Of a DNA stretch of 11,090 nucleotides, positions 1-7,053 are shown in pieces. A model generated the notes under the pieces. That model made no database searches. It was not told where the DNA came from and saw only the letters and a program-made list of their open reading frames with translations. The first letter of the stretch is position 1. Each line of letters opens with the position of its first letter. Source of the stretch: Patescibacteria group bacterium (GTDB lineage: Bacteria; Patescibacteriota; Minisyncoccia; Portnoybacterales; UBA2143); the NCBI GenBank assembly GCA_018829245.1, contig JAHJUH010000035.1, forward strand, positions 1 to 11,090, given 5' to 3'. The translations under genes and the position numbers were made by a program.

Positions 1-201
1 TAAAAATTTATTACCAAATAAAGAAATTATCTCAATATTTTTCGGCAAATCTCCTCGCTCGCTTTTCTGCTCGCTTTTCTGCCAAGTAATTACATATAAT
101 TTCTCTAATCTTTGCCCAATTTTTTTTACCCAATTATAAGTGAATCCCGCTGGTGAGGAATCTTTTTCATCTACTTTCCTTGTAATCATTAATAATCTCA
201 T
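1..201 (-). CDS. Glycosyltransferase, N-terminal fragment (runs off left edge)
   Basis: An open minus-strand frame of 67 codons starts with ATG at 201 and is still open at position 1. It begins MRLLMITRKVDEKDSSPAGF and continues with YNWVKKIGQRLEKLYVITWQ. A hydrophobic first beta strand, a glycine-containing loop and an amphipathic helix are how the acceptor domain of GT-B (GT4-type) glycosyltransferases begins. The start overlaps the stop of the preceding glycosyltransferase by ATGA, and a weak purine-rich site (GGAAAG) lies about 10 nt upstream, so it is the last visible gene of the long minus-strand operon. Residues 41-48 read QKSEQKSE, the product of a 12-bp tandem duplication. The nucleotide-binding domain with the EX7E motif is outside the window, so the family call rests on the N-terminus and the context. 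Sugar and linkage cannot be read. Confidence 0.72.
   Translation of the reverse strand, partial: MRLLMITRKVDEKDSSPAGFTYNWVKKIGQRLEKLYVITWQKSEQKSERGDLPKNIEIISLFGNKFL
57..80. repeat. 12-bp exact tandem duplication, in frame
   Basis: Two exact adjacent copies of GCTCGCTTTTCT occupy 57-68 and 69-80, and the next two bases (GC) continue the pattern. The unit is a multiple of three, so the minus-strand glycosyltransferase frame stays open and gains a duplicated Gln-Lys-Ser-Glu tetrapeptide. The unit is more GC-rich and contains more CG dinucleotides than the surrounding coding sequence. It probably arose by slippage or repeat expansion in a loop that tolerates length change. Confidence 0.8.
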
Positions 202-1328
202 GATAAATCTTTCCAAAATTTGATTATTTTCTCAATAATTTTTTCTTGATTAAATCTTTCTCTAACCATAGCTTTACCTGCTTGAGCTATTTCTTCTGCT
301 TTATCTAAATTATTAAGTAAATAGAGAACTTTCTTAGCTAAGGCCTCACTATCGCCAATTGGAACTAAAAATCCATTAACTCCATCTTCAATCACCTCTT
401 GAGAGCCAGTTGTCGCTGTAGCCACCACAGGGAGCCCAGAGGCCATCGCTTCAACCAAAACCTTACCAAAACTCTCAGAAATGGAAGAAGACACATATAC
501 ATCTGAAGCATGGTAATAATTAATTAAATCTTTTTGTTTGATTTTCTTAACCGAATTTAAGATTAAATTATCATCTCCCTTAATTTTTCCTATTAAAGAG
601 ATATTAGCTCCTATTTGCCAAAAAGCAAGTTTTTTGTAATCCTGATAAACTAATTCAATTGTTTTATATAAAGTCTTATAATCTTTAGATGGATCCTTAC
701 GTCCGACATTAATAATCGTTTTATGATTCTTATTCTCTAATCTTAACTTCCTAACTTTCTTATCATCACATTTTTCAAACTTTCCCACATTAACTGGCGT
801 TGGAATAATCCTAATCTTTTTTTCAGAAACACCTGCTTTAATCAATTTATCCCTAATTCCAGAACTAACAACCCGAACTCCATCAGCTCTACTAACAACA
901 AACTTGCTTAAGAATAAGAAAAACCAATTAAACCACCAGCGACCCCTTTCAAAAAGCCAATATTTATTATCCCAAAAATCACCGTGAAAATGAACAAGTA
1001 AAGGAACTTTAAATCTTTTTTTAACAAACCAGCCAGCTAATCCAGTTAAAAAAGGATCCTGACAAACAACTAAATCATATTTATCCGGCCAATAAATATT
1101 TTTAGCTATCTCAAAAGCATCAAAAATATAATTTATCTTGATTTTTGAATTAGTTGGATAAACTCTTAAATTTTTACCAAACTCTTTTTTTCTAAATCCT
1201 TTTTTAGTAAAAACAATAATATCCAACTGACCTGTTTCTTGGGCATATTTTTGGTGACGTTCTAAAACATCACCGCTATAATCGGCGCCCAATAAAGTTC
1301 TATCAATGCTAATCATTAAAACTCTCAT
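198..1328 (-). CDS. GT4-family glycosyltransferase (GT-B fold)
   Basis: This 376-residue protein has the normal length and two-domain layout of family GT4 retaining glycosyltransferases, which transfer a sugar from a nucleotide sugar to a lipid-linked or growing glycan acceptor at the cytoplasmic membrane face. The N-terminal acceptor domain opens with MRVLMISID and contains LVHFHGDFWD near 111-120. The C-terminal donor domain starts near residue 203 (KTIINVGR). It carries the EX7E signature with E285 and E293 in ESFGKVLVEAMASGLPVVAT, followed by the usual EVIEDGVNGFLVP loop. The ATG overlaps the stop of the radical SAM gene by ATGA, and its own TGA overlaps the next ATG, so translation is probably coupled on both sides. 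No clear Shine-Dalgarno is present. Donor and acceptor cannot be inferred. Confidence 0.93.
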   Translation of the reverse strand: MRVLMISIDRTLLGADYSGDVLERHQKYAQETGQLDIIVFTKKGFRKKEFGKNLRVYPTNSKIKINYIFDAFEIAKNIYWPDKYDLVVCQDPFLTGLAGWFVKKRFKVPLLVHFHGDFWDNKYWLFERGRWWFNWFFLFLSKFVVSRADGVRVVSSGIRDKLIKAGVSEKKIRIIPTPVNVGKFEKCDDKKVRKLRLENKNHKTIINVGRKDPSKDYKTLYKTIELVYQDYKKLAFWQIGANISLIGKIKGDDNLILNSVKKIKQKDLINYYHASDVYVSSSISESFGKVLVEAMASGLPVVATATTGSQEVIEDGVNGFLVPIGDSEALAKKVLYLLNNLDKAEEIAQAGKAMVRERFNQEKIIEKIIKFWKDLS

Positions 1329-2773
1329 ATTTTTGTGACAAACTTTTTAGCTAATTTATAATCCCAAGGTAGCCAAAAACATTTTAGCTTCCACCTTAAT
1401 TTGCATAATAATATAAAAAATAACTTTAAAAACTTAGCTACTTTAATAGTTGAACCCATAGCGCTCTTAATTGAATGAGCCCCAAATCTAACATAGGCCT
1501 CTAAAGATTCTATAAACCCCGGATTATCAAGCCAAGGAAATTTACTGATATCTAAATAGTTTAATTCATCCTTAATGGTTTCTCCCCACTGATCTAATGA
1601 TTTGGGCTCTTGCCAGCCAGAAGCCAAACATTCTTTGTAAAGCTCTGAACCAGGATAAGGCCTAAAGGCCTGAGGTCCCAAAATTTGAACCTGATCACCC
1701 ATTTTAACTAATTGATCAATTAACCTTAAGGTCTCCATAACTTCGTTTCTAGTCTCACCAGGTAAACCAGCCATAAAGGAATATTGGGGAATAATTCCGT
1801 GCTTTAAACACATTTTAGCTGAATTAATTACATCTTCGGGCATAATATCTTTTTTAATCTTTTTTAAAATCCGAGGACAGCCTGATTCAGCCCCAAAAGA
1901 TAATAGATAGCAGCCGGATTGCTTTAGCTTCCTAATGAATTCCTCATCAATCATTCCTTCTTTTAAATAATTGGCTCGAACAGTTGTTTCCCAAGGAATG
2001 ATTAAATCTTTTTGAATCATTCCATCAATAACCTTTTTAGCTCTTTTAATATCAACAAAAAAGTTTTCATCCCAGAAACGCAGCTTTTTGCCTTTAAAAT
2101 ATTCTCTGGATTTAATAATCTCTAAATCATTTAAAACCTGCTCCGCTGTTCTGGTTCGCCAACGATTCTTAAGAATTGCATTAATACAGAAAGTACAACG
2201 ATGAGGACAACCTCGAGAAGTTAATGAAGGAATTAAATGAAGATTACTCAAAATTTCTTTAGGCACCAAATTCCAATTGAAAAGTGGCATTTTTTTCGGA
2301 TCATGCAATTCACGCGATTGATTAACAATAATTTGATCATCCTTTTGATAAGCGATTCCATTAATTTCAGCCAACGGTCTGTTATTAACAATATCCAACA
2401 TAGTTAATTCACCTTCACCATAACACACCATATCAATCAAGTAATGACTAGATGTCTGCTTAATAAAGAAACTCGGATGAGGACCTCCCCAAATAATCTT
2501 ACAATCAGGATTTATTTCTTTAACCAAACGAGATACCTTTAAAGCATGAGGAATTTGCGTGGTCATAACTGAAATTCCAACATAATCACAATCTTTTACT
2601 TTTTCCTCAACTAATTTTAAATAATCTTTTTGCCGAACTCCATCAATAATACTAACTTTAATACTCTGACTATCTAAATATGTAGCAATACTAAGCAAGC
2701 CAACAGAAATAGAGCTATCGTAATTCTCCTTATTAATATTAAAAGCCGGATTGATTAATAAGACTTTAGACAT
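1325..2773 (-). CDS. B12-binding-domain radical SAM protein
   Basis: The 482-residue protein has two modules. Residues 1 to about 150 resemble the Rossmann-like cobalamin-binding domain of the BchE/HpnJ/P-methyltransferase group: KVLLINPAFN at the start, VGISVMTTQ near 65-73, GGPHPS at 96-101 and CYGEGE at 117-122. A radical SAM core follows, with the iron-sulfur motif CPHRCTFC (C189, C193, C196) and the FGAESG strand at 293-298. The C-terminal 50 residues are basic and hydrophobic (FLKLFFILLCKLRWK near 448), suggesting membrane association. I see no DxHxxG cobalamin-ligand motif, which is common in this subgroup. Known relatives methylate or rearrange unreactive carbons. Its place between a methyltransferase and a glycosyltransferase suggests sugar or lipid-carrier modification, but the substrate is unknown. 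It starts at ATG 2773, 3 nt after the methyltransferase stop, without a visible Shine-Dalgarno. Confidence 0.92.
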   Translation of the reverse strand: MSKVLLINPAFNINKENYDSSISVGLLSIATYLDSQSIKVSIIDGVRQKDYLKLVEEKVKDCDYVGISVMTTQIPHALKVSRLVKEINPDCKIIWGGPHPSFFIKQTSSHYLIDMVCYGEGELTMLDIVNNRPLAEINGIAYQKDDQIIVNQSRELHDPKKMPLFNWNLVPKEILSNLHLIPSLTSRGCPHRCTFCINAILKNRWRTRTAEQVLNDLEIIKSREYFKGKKLRFWDENFFVDIKRAKKVIDGMIQKDLIIPWETTVRANYLKEGMIDEEFIRKLKQSGCYLLSFGAESGCPRILKKIKKDIMPEDVINSAKMCLKHGIIPQYSFMAGLPGETRNEVMETLRLIDQLVKMGDQVQILGPQAFRPYPGSELYKECLASGWQEPKSLDQWGETIKDELNYLDISKFPWLDNPGFIESLEAYVRFGAHSIKSAMGSTIKVAKFLKLFFILLCKLRWKLKCFWLPWDYKLAKKFVTKI

Positions 2774-2776
2774 AAC

Positions 2777-3463
2777 TTAAAACCATGCCGGTAAAAATGT
2801 TTTATCCGGAATACCTGAATATTTATCTTTTTTAGCTAAAATCCAAATATTAGTACCAAATCTTTGTAATAACGGCCCAAAAATCTTATTTAAAAAGCCG
2901 GGCATTCTTCTAACATAACCCGAATAGCTAATTATCTTATATCCAGACGCTTTTAATAGAAAAGTTAAAGTTTCTTTGTTAAAAGCATAAAAATGTTCTG
3001 GGCTTTTATGAGTTCCTAAAATTGAAGGTTTCGGAATTTGAATAACCAAATAACTTTGATCATTAAGGTAATCTCTAAGTTTAAATAAAAATCTAAAAGG
3101 ACTAATCATATGGACCAAAAAATCAGTACACCAGACTAAATCAAATCTTCCATGCAATACAGGTAAATCTTCTTCTGTGTTTGCACTAATAATATTTAGT
3201 CCTAGGCCTTTTCCAAAATCAATTAAATATTTATTAGCATCTATTCCCACAGAATCCGGGCTAAAATGAATTAAATTATGCCCGGGGCCGCAACCAATAT
3301 CTAAAATTCTAAAAGAATCTTTAATCTTAAACTTATTATAGATATAAGTATGATTCTCAAACCAATCTTTAAAAAATTTATTATAAATTCTTAAATTTTC
3401 CTCACTATCATAACAACCTTTTGATAAAATTATTTTCTTTAATTCATCTTGAGTTTTATTCAT
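2777..3463 (-). CDS. Class I SAM-dependent methyltransferase
   Basis: This 228-residue protein has a class I (Rossmann) methyltransferase core. Motif I is RILDIGCGPGHN (52-63), the acidic end of beta 2 is SVGID (71-75), and beta 4 is FDLVWCTDFLVHM (107-119), typical of the Methyltransf_11/UbiE-like superfamily. A later strand reads SYLVIQIPKP (137-146). The 40 residues before motif I may help bind the acceptor. In glycan loci such enzymes commonly O-methylate a sugar, sometimes capping the chain; that role here is inference from context. The ATG overlaps the upstream glycosyltransferase stop by ATGA, and the TAA ends 3 nt before the radical SAM ATG, the only junction in the operon without overlap. 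Confidence 0.9.
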   Translation of the reverse strand: MNKTQDELKKIILSKGCYDSEENLRIYNKFFKDWFENHTYIYNKFKIKDSFRILDIGCGPGHNLIHFSPDSVGIDANKYLIDFGKGLGLNIISANTEEDLPVLHGRFDLVWCTDFLVHMISPFRFLFKLRDYLNDQSYLVIQIPKPSILGTHKSPEHFYAFNKETLTFLLKASGYKIISYSGYVRRMPGFLNKIFGPLLQRFGTNIWILAKKDKYSGIPDKTFLPAWF

Positions 3464-4620
3464 GCATTTTCAAAAACTAAAATAGTTTTCTTTATTAGAT
3501 CATCCCAACTAAATCTCCTTAAATCTTGTTGAGCATTAACAACTAATTTTTCTGCTAAATCCGGGTTGTCTAAAATTTGATTGATTGCCTCTAACCACTG
3601 TTTTTTATTTTGATAATTAACTAAGATACCTGTTTCTTTGTCTTTTATGGTTTCTGGATTGCCTCCGGCTTTAGTAGTAATAACAGGCGTACCCACTTTC
3701 ATTGCCTCTAAAATAACGAAAGACATTCCTTCATAATTAGTATTTAAAACAAAAACGTCTGATATTTTTAAATACTCTACAACTAATTCACGGCTAACTC
3801 TGCCTGCAAAAAATATATATTCTTCTACATCTAAATCAACAGCTAATTTTTCTAGATTTATTCTTTCTGGGCCCTCGCTGATAATAACAAGTCTTATATC
3901 TTTATATTTCTTAATTAACTCAGGCATTATTTTAATTAACATATCAATGCCTTTCCATGGAGTTAAGCGAGCATTAGTTAAAATAACTTTATCAATAATA
4001 TTAAGCTGTTTTTTTAAATCTACTTTTGAGTCGCTTGGCACAACTAAAAAATCAATAGAATTATAAATTACTTTGATTTTTTCTTCTGAAACGCCTATTT
4101 TCACGGCTAATTCCTTTAAAAAATTACTAACGACAATAATTTTATCTGAATTAACCAATATTTTTTTTCTTATTTTTTTCCGTCTTTCTATTAATTTAGA
4201 ATACCTATTTATCTGAAAATCCATAATATTATCAGTTGTTTCTCCTCTATTTAAAGCAATTTCCCAAGCTGAATCACCAACAAATCTAGTTACTAATTTC
4301 TTACCCAAAAATCTTTTGATCAATAAGGCGGTCAAACCAGCTGTATATAAATCTTGGTTATAAATAATATCTGATTTTAAAGCCAACCAAAAACCTTTAA
4401 TTAAATAAAGAAAACTTTTTAAAAAAGATGGCCACTTATTAGAAACAACCTTGACCGGATAAGAATAATCTTTGGCTTGTTTTCTTTTACCACAAGTTAA
4501 AACCGTCACTTGATAGCCACGCTTAATTAATTCCAAATTAAGCGCCTTTAATAAAGTTGATGGACCGCCAATCCCCTCTAAAAAAACTCCGGTTAAAATT
4601 AAGATCCTGTTTTTCATCAT
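3460..4620 (-). CDS. GT4-family glycosyltransferase (GT-B fold)
   Basis: The 386-residue product is a full-length GT4 enzyme. The acceptor domain begins RILILTGVFLEGIGGPSTLL (5-24), with the glycine-rich loop that normally follows the first strand, and includes TRFVGDSAWE at 111-120. The donor domain has LTNARLTPWKGID (214-226), LVIISEGPE (244-252) and the EX7E pair E297/E305 in NYEGMSFVILEAM, then TPVITTKAGGNPETIKDKET. Two consecutive ATGs (4620 and 4617) are possible starts. I chose the first because it gives the same ATGA overlap with the upstream stop seen at the other junctions, but the second would be equally functional. An AAAGGA tract lies further upstream than ideal. Sugar specificity cannot be read. 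Confidence 0.93.
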   Translation of the reverse strand: MMKNRILILTGVFLEGIGGPSTLLKALNLELIKRGYQVTVLTCGKRKQAKDYSYPVKVVSNKWPSFLKSFLYLIKGFWLALKSDIIYNQDLYTAGLTALLIKRFLGKKLVTRFVGDSAWEIALNRGETTDNIMDFQINRYSKLIERRKKIRKKILVNSDKIIVVSNFLKELAVKIGVSEEKIKVIYNSIDFLVVPSDSKVDLKKQLNIIDKVILTNARLTPWKGIDMLIKIMPELIKKYKDIRLVIISEGPERINLEKLAVDLDVEEYIFFAGRVSRELVVEYLKISDVFVLNTNYEGMSFVILEAMKVGTPVITTKAGGNPETIKDKETGILVNYQNKKQWLEAINQILDNPDLAEKLVVNAQQDLRRFSWDDLIKKTILVFENA

Positions 4621-5759
4621 AGTTTTTTAAAAATCCTTTCCATCTTTTGAGCAACAATATCCCAAGTGTATTTATCTCTAACTAGATTTAAACCATTATC
4701 AACTAGTGTTTTTCTAAGTTCGTCGTTTTCTAAAACCTCTTTAATCTTTTCAGCGATACTTTGAGGATCATTTACTTTACAAAACAAACCCGTTGCTTGT
4801 CCTGAGTTTGTCGAAGGATCTTCTAAAAAATCTGGGATACCACCTACTGGTGTTCCGATGATCGGCAACCCTGAAGCCATTGTCTCTAAAAAAACATTAC
4901 CCAATCCCTCTGAACGGGAGGCCCGGACAAAAATATCGGCTGCTGAATAATATTTTGGAAGATTATTATAATCAATATGTCCAAGAAAAGTGATTTTATT
5001 TTCAAGGTCTAATTTTTTGACCAAATCCTTTAATTCTCTTTCCTGCTCGCCACTTCCAGCAATTAAGATCTTAAAAGGGAATTTCAAATATTGTCCTGCT
5101 TTGATTAAATCATCAATTCCATTTTTCTTAACTAAACGAGATACAGTTAAAATAATCTTTTCATCTTTGATTCCTAATTCTTCTTTTAATTTATTAATAG
5201 TTTGGTCATCTGCTCGTCTAAACTTTTCAATATCCACTCCATTAGGGACAACTTCGATAGGACATTTTGCCCCCATTTCTTTAGCCCAATCCAATAAAAA
5301 ACTACTAATGGTCTGAATATAGTCAGCTTGCTTAAAAATCTGTTTAAACCAAAATCCAAAAATACCAACTTTTTTTTCAATTTCCTCTAGAGGATCGCCT
5401 TCTTGTAAAGTTAATAACCAAGGTATATTGGAATATTTTTTCTTAAAACGTAACCCTAAAAATCCTCCAAAAGAGGCCATAATAGACCAAGTTAATTTAT
5501 AATCTCTTTTTTTATTTAAACTTATCGCTTTTTTTAGGCCTAGAAAAGGTAGGAGATATTTATCTAAGTTAGATCCAAAACCAACCCGATAAACATTAAC
5601 ATTCCCTATTTTTTCCTGATCAGCCAAACCCGATTCAATCTTAGCCGTAATCATATCAAACTCAAAACCCTTAATCCGGTCTATTATCTCTTCAACAGCC
5701 ACTTCAGCCCCACCCACTAAAGGAAAATAAGCGGTAGAAAAAATTAAAACTTTTTTCAT
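4617..5759 (-). CDS. GT4-family glycosyltransferase with inserted PSTNSGQA peptide
   Basis: A 380-residue GT4 enzyme starting MKKVLIFSTAYFPLVGGAE, the classic first strand and GG loop of the acceptor domain. The hinge reads EVVPNGVDIEKF (169-180), and the donor domain contains ILTVSRLVKKNGIDDLI (203-219), ILIAGSGE (231-238) and the EX7E motif E284/E292 in SEGLGNVFLETMASGLP. After GGIPDFLED the chain reads PSTNSGQA (315-322) before TGLFCKV. The three other complete GT4 proteins in this window have only two residues at this place (EDGVNG, KDKETG, ENNING), so this one carries about six extra residues from a repeat-like DNA element. The insertion lies in a loop after the nucleotide-binding motif and keeps the frame, so the enzyme may still be active. 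ATGA overlaps are present at both ends. Confidence 0.93.
   Translation of the reverse strand: MKKVLIFSTAYFPLVGGAEVAVEEIIDRIKGFEFDMITAKIESGLADQEKIGNVNVYRVGFGSNLDKYLLPFLGLKKAISLNKKRDYKLTWSIMASFGGFLGLRFKKKYSNIPWLLTLQEGDPLEEIEKKVGIFGFWFKQIFKQADYIQTISSFLLDWAKEMGAKCPIEVVPNGVDIEKFRRADDQTINKLKEELGIKDEKIILTVSRLVKKNGIDDLIKAGQYLKFPFKILIAGSGEQERELKDLVKKLDLENKITFLGHIDYNNLPKYYSAADIFVRASRSEGLGNVFLETMASGLPIIGTPVGGIPDFLEDPSTNSGQATGLFCKVNDPQSIAEKIKEVLENDELRKTLVDNGLNLVRDKYTWDIVAQKMERIFKKL
4794..4817. repeat. In-frame short repeat element encoding PSTNSGQA
   Basis: On the plus strand the core reads CTTGTCCTGAGTTTGTCGAA. It contains TTGTC twice, 11 bp apart, and ends in GAAGG, and on the minus strand it encodes PSTNSGQA. 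From memory, closely related sequences (CCTTCGACAAGCTCAGGACAAG and variants) recur in CPR and some other environmental bacterial genomes, and give PSTSSGQA-type peptides inside otherwise conserved proteins. The in-window support is the extra length compared with the other three GT4 proteins. Only one copy is present here, so its repeat nature is recalled rather than demonstrated. Confidence 0.6.
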
Positions 5760-6628
5760 TGTTTATTCTCTTTTTTAACTAATTCTATGTATTCTTTAAT
5801 ATTTCTTTTCGCCGACCAGCCCAATTCTTTCATTTTTGATAAATTAATTGTCGACGATCTTCTGTCCCCTTTTTTCTCTGGCAACATTTCAATCTTGCCG
5901 CCAAAAAGTTCAACAATTTCAAGAATAGAATAAGTTTCTTCTGAACCAATACAATAACCATCGCCTTTACCTTTTTCTCCAACTAATAGTAATCCGTTAA
6001 TCGTATCATTAATATAAGTGAAAGCTCTTCTTTGGGTACCAGGAGAGATCACTGGCAACGACTTGTTATTCTTATACTTCCTAGAAAAAATACCAATTAG
6101 AGTAGCGTATTTTCCTTCAGAAATCTCTCTCCCGCCATAAACGTTATAAAAATAGGTAATAGCATAAGACAAATTAAACCATTTGCCGTAATTCCTAACT
6201 AAATTAGTATTATTGGCTTTACTCCAAGCATAAGGAGATTCATCCCTTCCGCCAATATTATCGCCAAATTTAGTGCTTGAACCTGCGTAAATAAGTCGAA
6301 CATTATTCTTTCGGCAAAACTCCAAAACCCGAAAAGTGCCTAAAACATTTAATCGCCAAACTAAATCGACATCTTCAAAACTAGTTAAAACTCGAGAATA
6401 TTCACCTAAATGATAGACAAGGTCAGGTATTTTTTTAATATATTTTTTGATATCTTTGGTCTCACCTTTAATATATTCTGCTCCGGAAATATGGTTTTTT
6501 TCTGTGCCAATAAAATAATTATCAAGGGAAACAATCTCATTATTCTTATCCTGAATTAACTTTTCTATAAGATGAGAACCGATAAAGCCCGCCCCGCCTG
6601 TTACTAAGATGATTTTTTTCTTTTTCAT
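5756..6628 (-). CDS. NAD-dependent sugar epimerase/dehydratase (extended SDR)
   Basis: The 290-residue protein is an extended short-chain dehydrogenase/reductase of the GalE/RmlB/GMD type, which acts on nucleotide-linked sugars using bound NAD(P). The dinucleotide-binding motif is VTGGAGFIGSH (9-19). The acidic residue after beta 2 lies in SLDNY (34-38), YHLGEYS (72-78) matches the usual YHLAA position, and the catalytic set is AGSST (115-119) with YAWSK (Y133, K137). NVYGGRE (162-168) and RRAFTYINDT (200-209) match substrate-side motifs of the family. It is somewhat shorter than typical GalE or RmlB proteins. It most likely supplies a modified sugar donor to the downstream glycosyltransferases. 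Whether it epimerises or dehydrates cannot be decided from the sequence. It begins at the TGA of the Doc-like gene (ATGA overlap). Confidence 0.92.
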   Translation of the reverse strand: MKKKKIILVTGGAGFIGSHLIEKLIQDKNNEIVSLDNYFIGTEKNHISGAEYIKGETKDIKKYIKKIPDLVYHLGEYSRVLTSFEDVDLVWRLNVLGTFRVLEFCRKNNVRLIYAGSSTKFGDNIGGRDESPYAWSKANNTNLVRNYGKWFNLSYAITYFYNVYGGREISEGKYATLIGIFSRKYKNNKSLPVISPGTQRRAFTYINDTINGLLLVGEKGKGDGYCIGSEETYSILEIVELFGGKIEMLPEKKGDRRSSTINLSKMKELGWSAKRNIKEYIELVKKENKQ

Positions 6629-7053
6629 TTTTTCTTTAAATTTACTATATTATCCTTTAAAAAATGTTCGATAGCTTGGACAGTTTCTTTTTTAAACTTA
6701 GCTGGACTTTCAGCTATCCAAACCGAAAAATTATACAATTCTTGATTGCCGACTTTTAACCATTTGTTATTTTTATCTAGAAAAACAAATAAAGCAGTAA
6801 CAGCCACCCTTTTATTCCCATTCTGAAAAGGATGATTTTTAATCATTAAATAAAAAAGCGCTGAAGCTTTAGTAATAATTCCTTGATGCAATGATTTGCC
6901 TCCAAATTTCTGAAATGGCGTGAAAAGACAGCTTTCTAAAGTATTAGGAAAACGAGTAGAAAAATCAGGAATAGGTTCGTCATATTCCATTAAATCACGA
7001 GCCAAGGCAAAGGCAATATATTCTATTTCCGCTACTGATAAAGATTTAATCAT
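6625..7053 (-). CDS. Doc/Fic-family protein, probable toxin
   Basis: The 142-residue protein has the small single-domain size of Doc (death-on-curing) proteins and carries the Fic core HPFQNGNKR at 74-82, followed by the helix VAVTALFVFLDKNN. Doc proteins phosphorylate EF-Tu and thereby stop translation; other Fic enzymes transfer AMP. K81 in place of the usual Gly of HPFxDGNGR is the Doc-type form. The metal-binding acidic residue expected at position 78 is Asn here, so catalytic activity and chemistry are uncertain. I see no (S/T)xxxE(G/N) self-inhibitory motif in it or in its partner. The ATG overlaps the stop of the upstream HTH gene, and an AGGAGA site sits just before it. That arrangement is typical of an antitoxin-toxin pair. 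The stop in turn overlaps the epimerase start. Confidence 0.88.
   Translation of the reverse strand: MIKSLSVAEIEYIAFALARDLMEYDEPIPDFSTRFPNTLESCLFTPFQKFGGKSLHQGIITKASALFYLMIKNHPFQNGNKRVAVTALFVFLDKNNKWLKVGNQELYNFSVWIAESPAKFKKETVQAIEHFLKDNIVNLKKK

Noticed and set aside
4140..4200. T-rich runs inside genes as possible terminators
   Set aside because: They lie within coding sequence of AT-rich genes (Lys/Phe codons on the minus strand) and no GC-rich stem precedes them.
4990..5316. Plus-strand open frame of 108 codons
   Set aside because: Lies entirely opposite the GT4 gene 4617-5759, which has clear family motifs. The opposite frame shows no recognisable domain and no start signal.
5186..5380. 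Minus-strand open frame of 64 codons in another frame
   Set aside because: Internal to the same GT4 gene in a shifted frame, with no motifs; a shadow.
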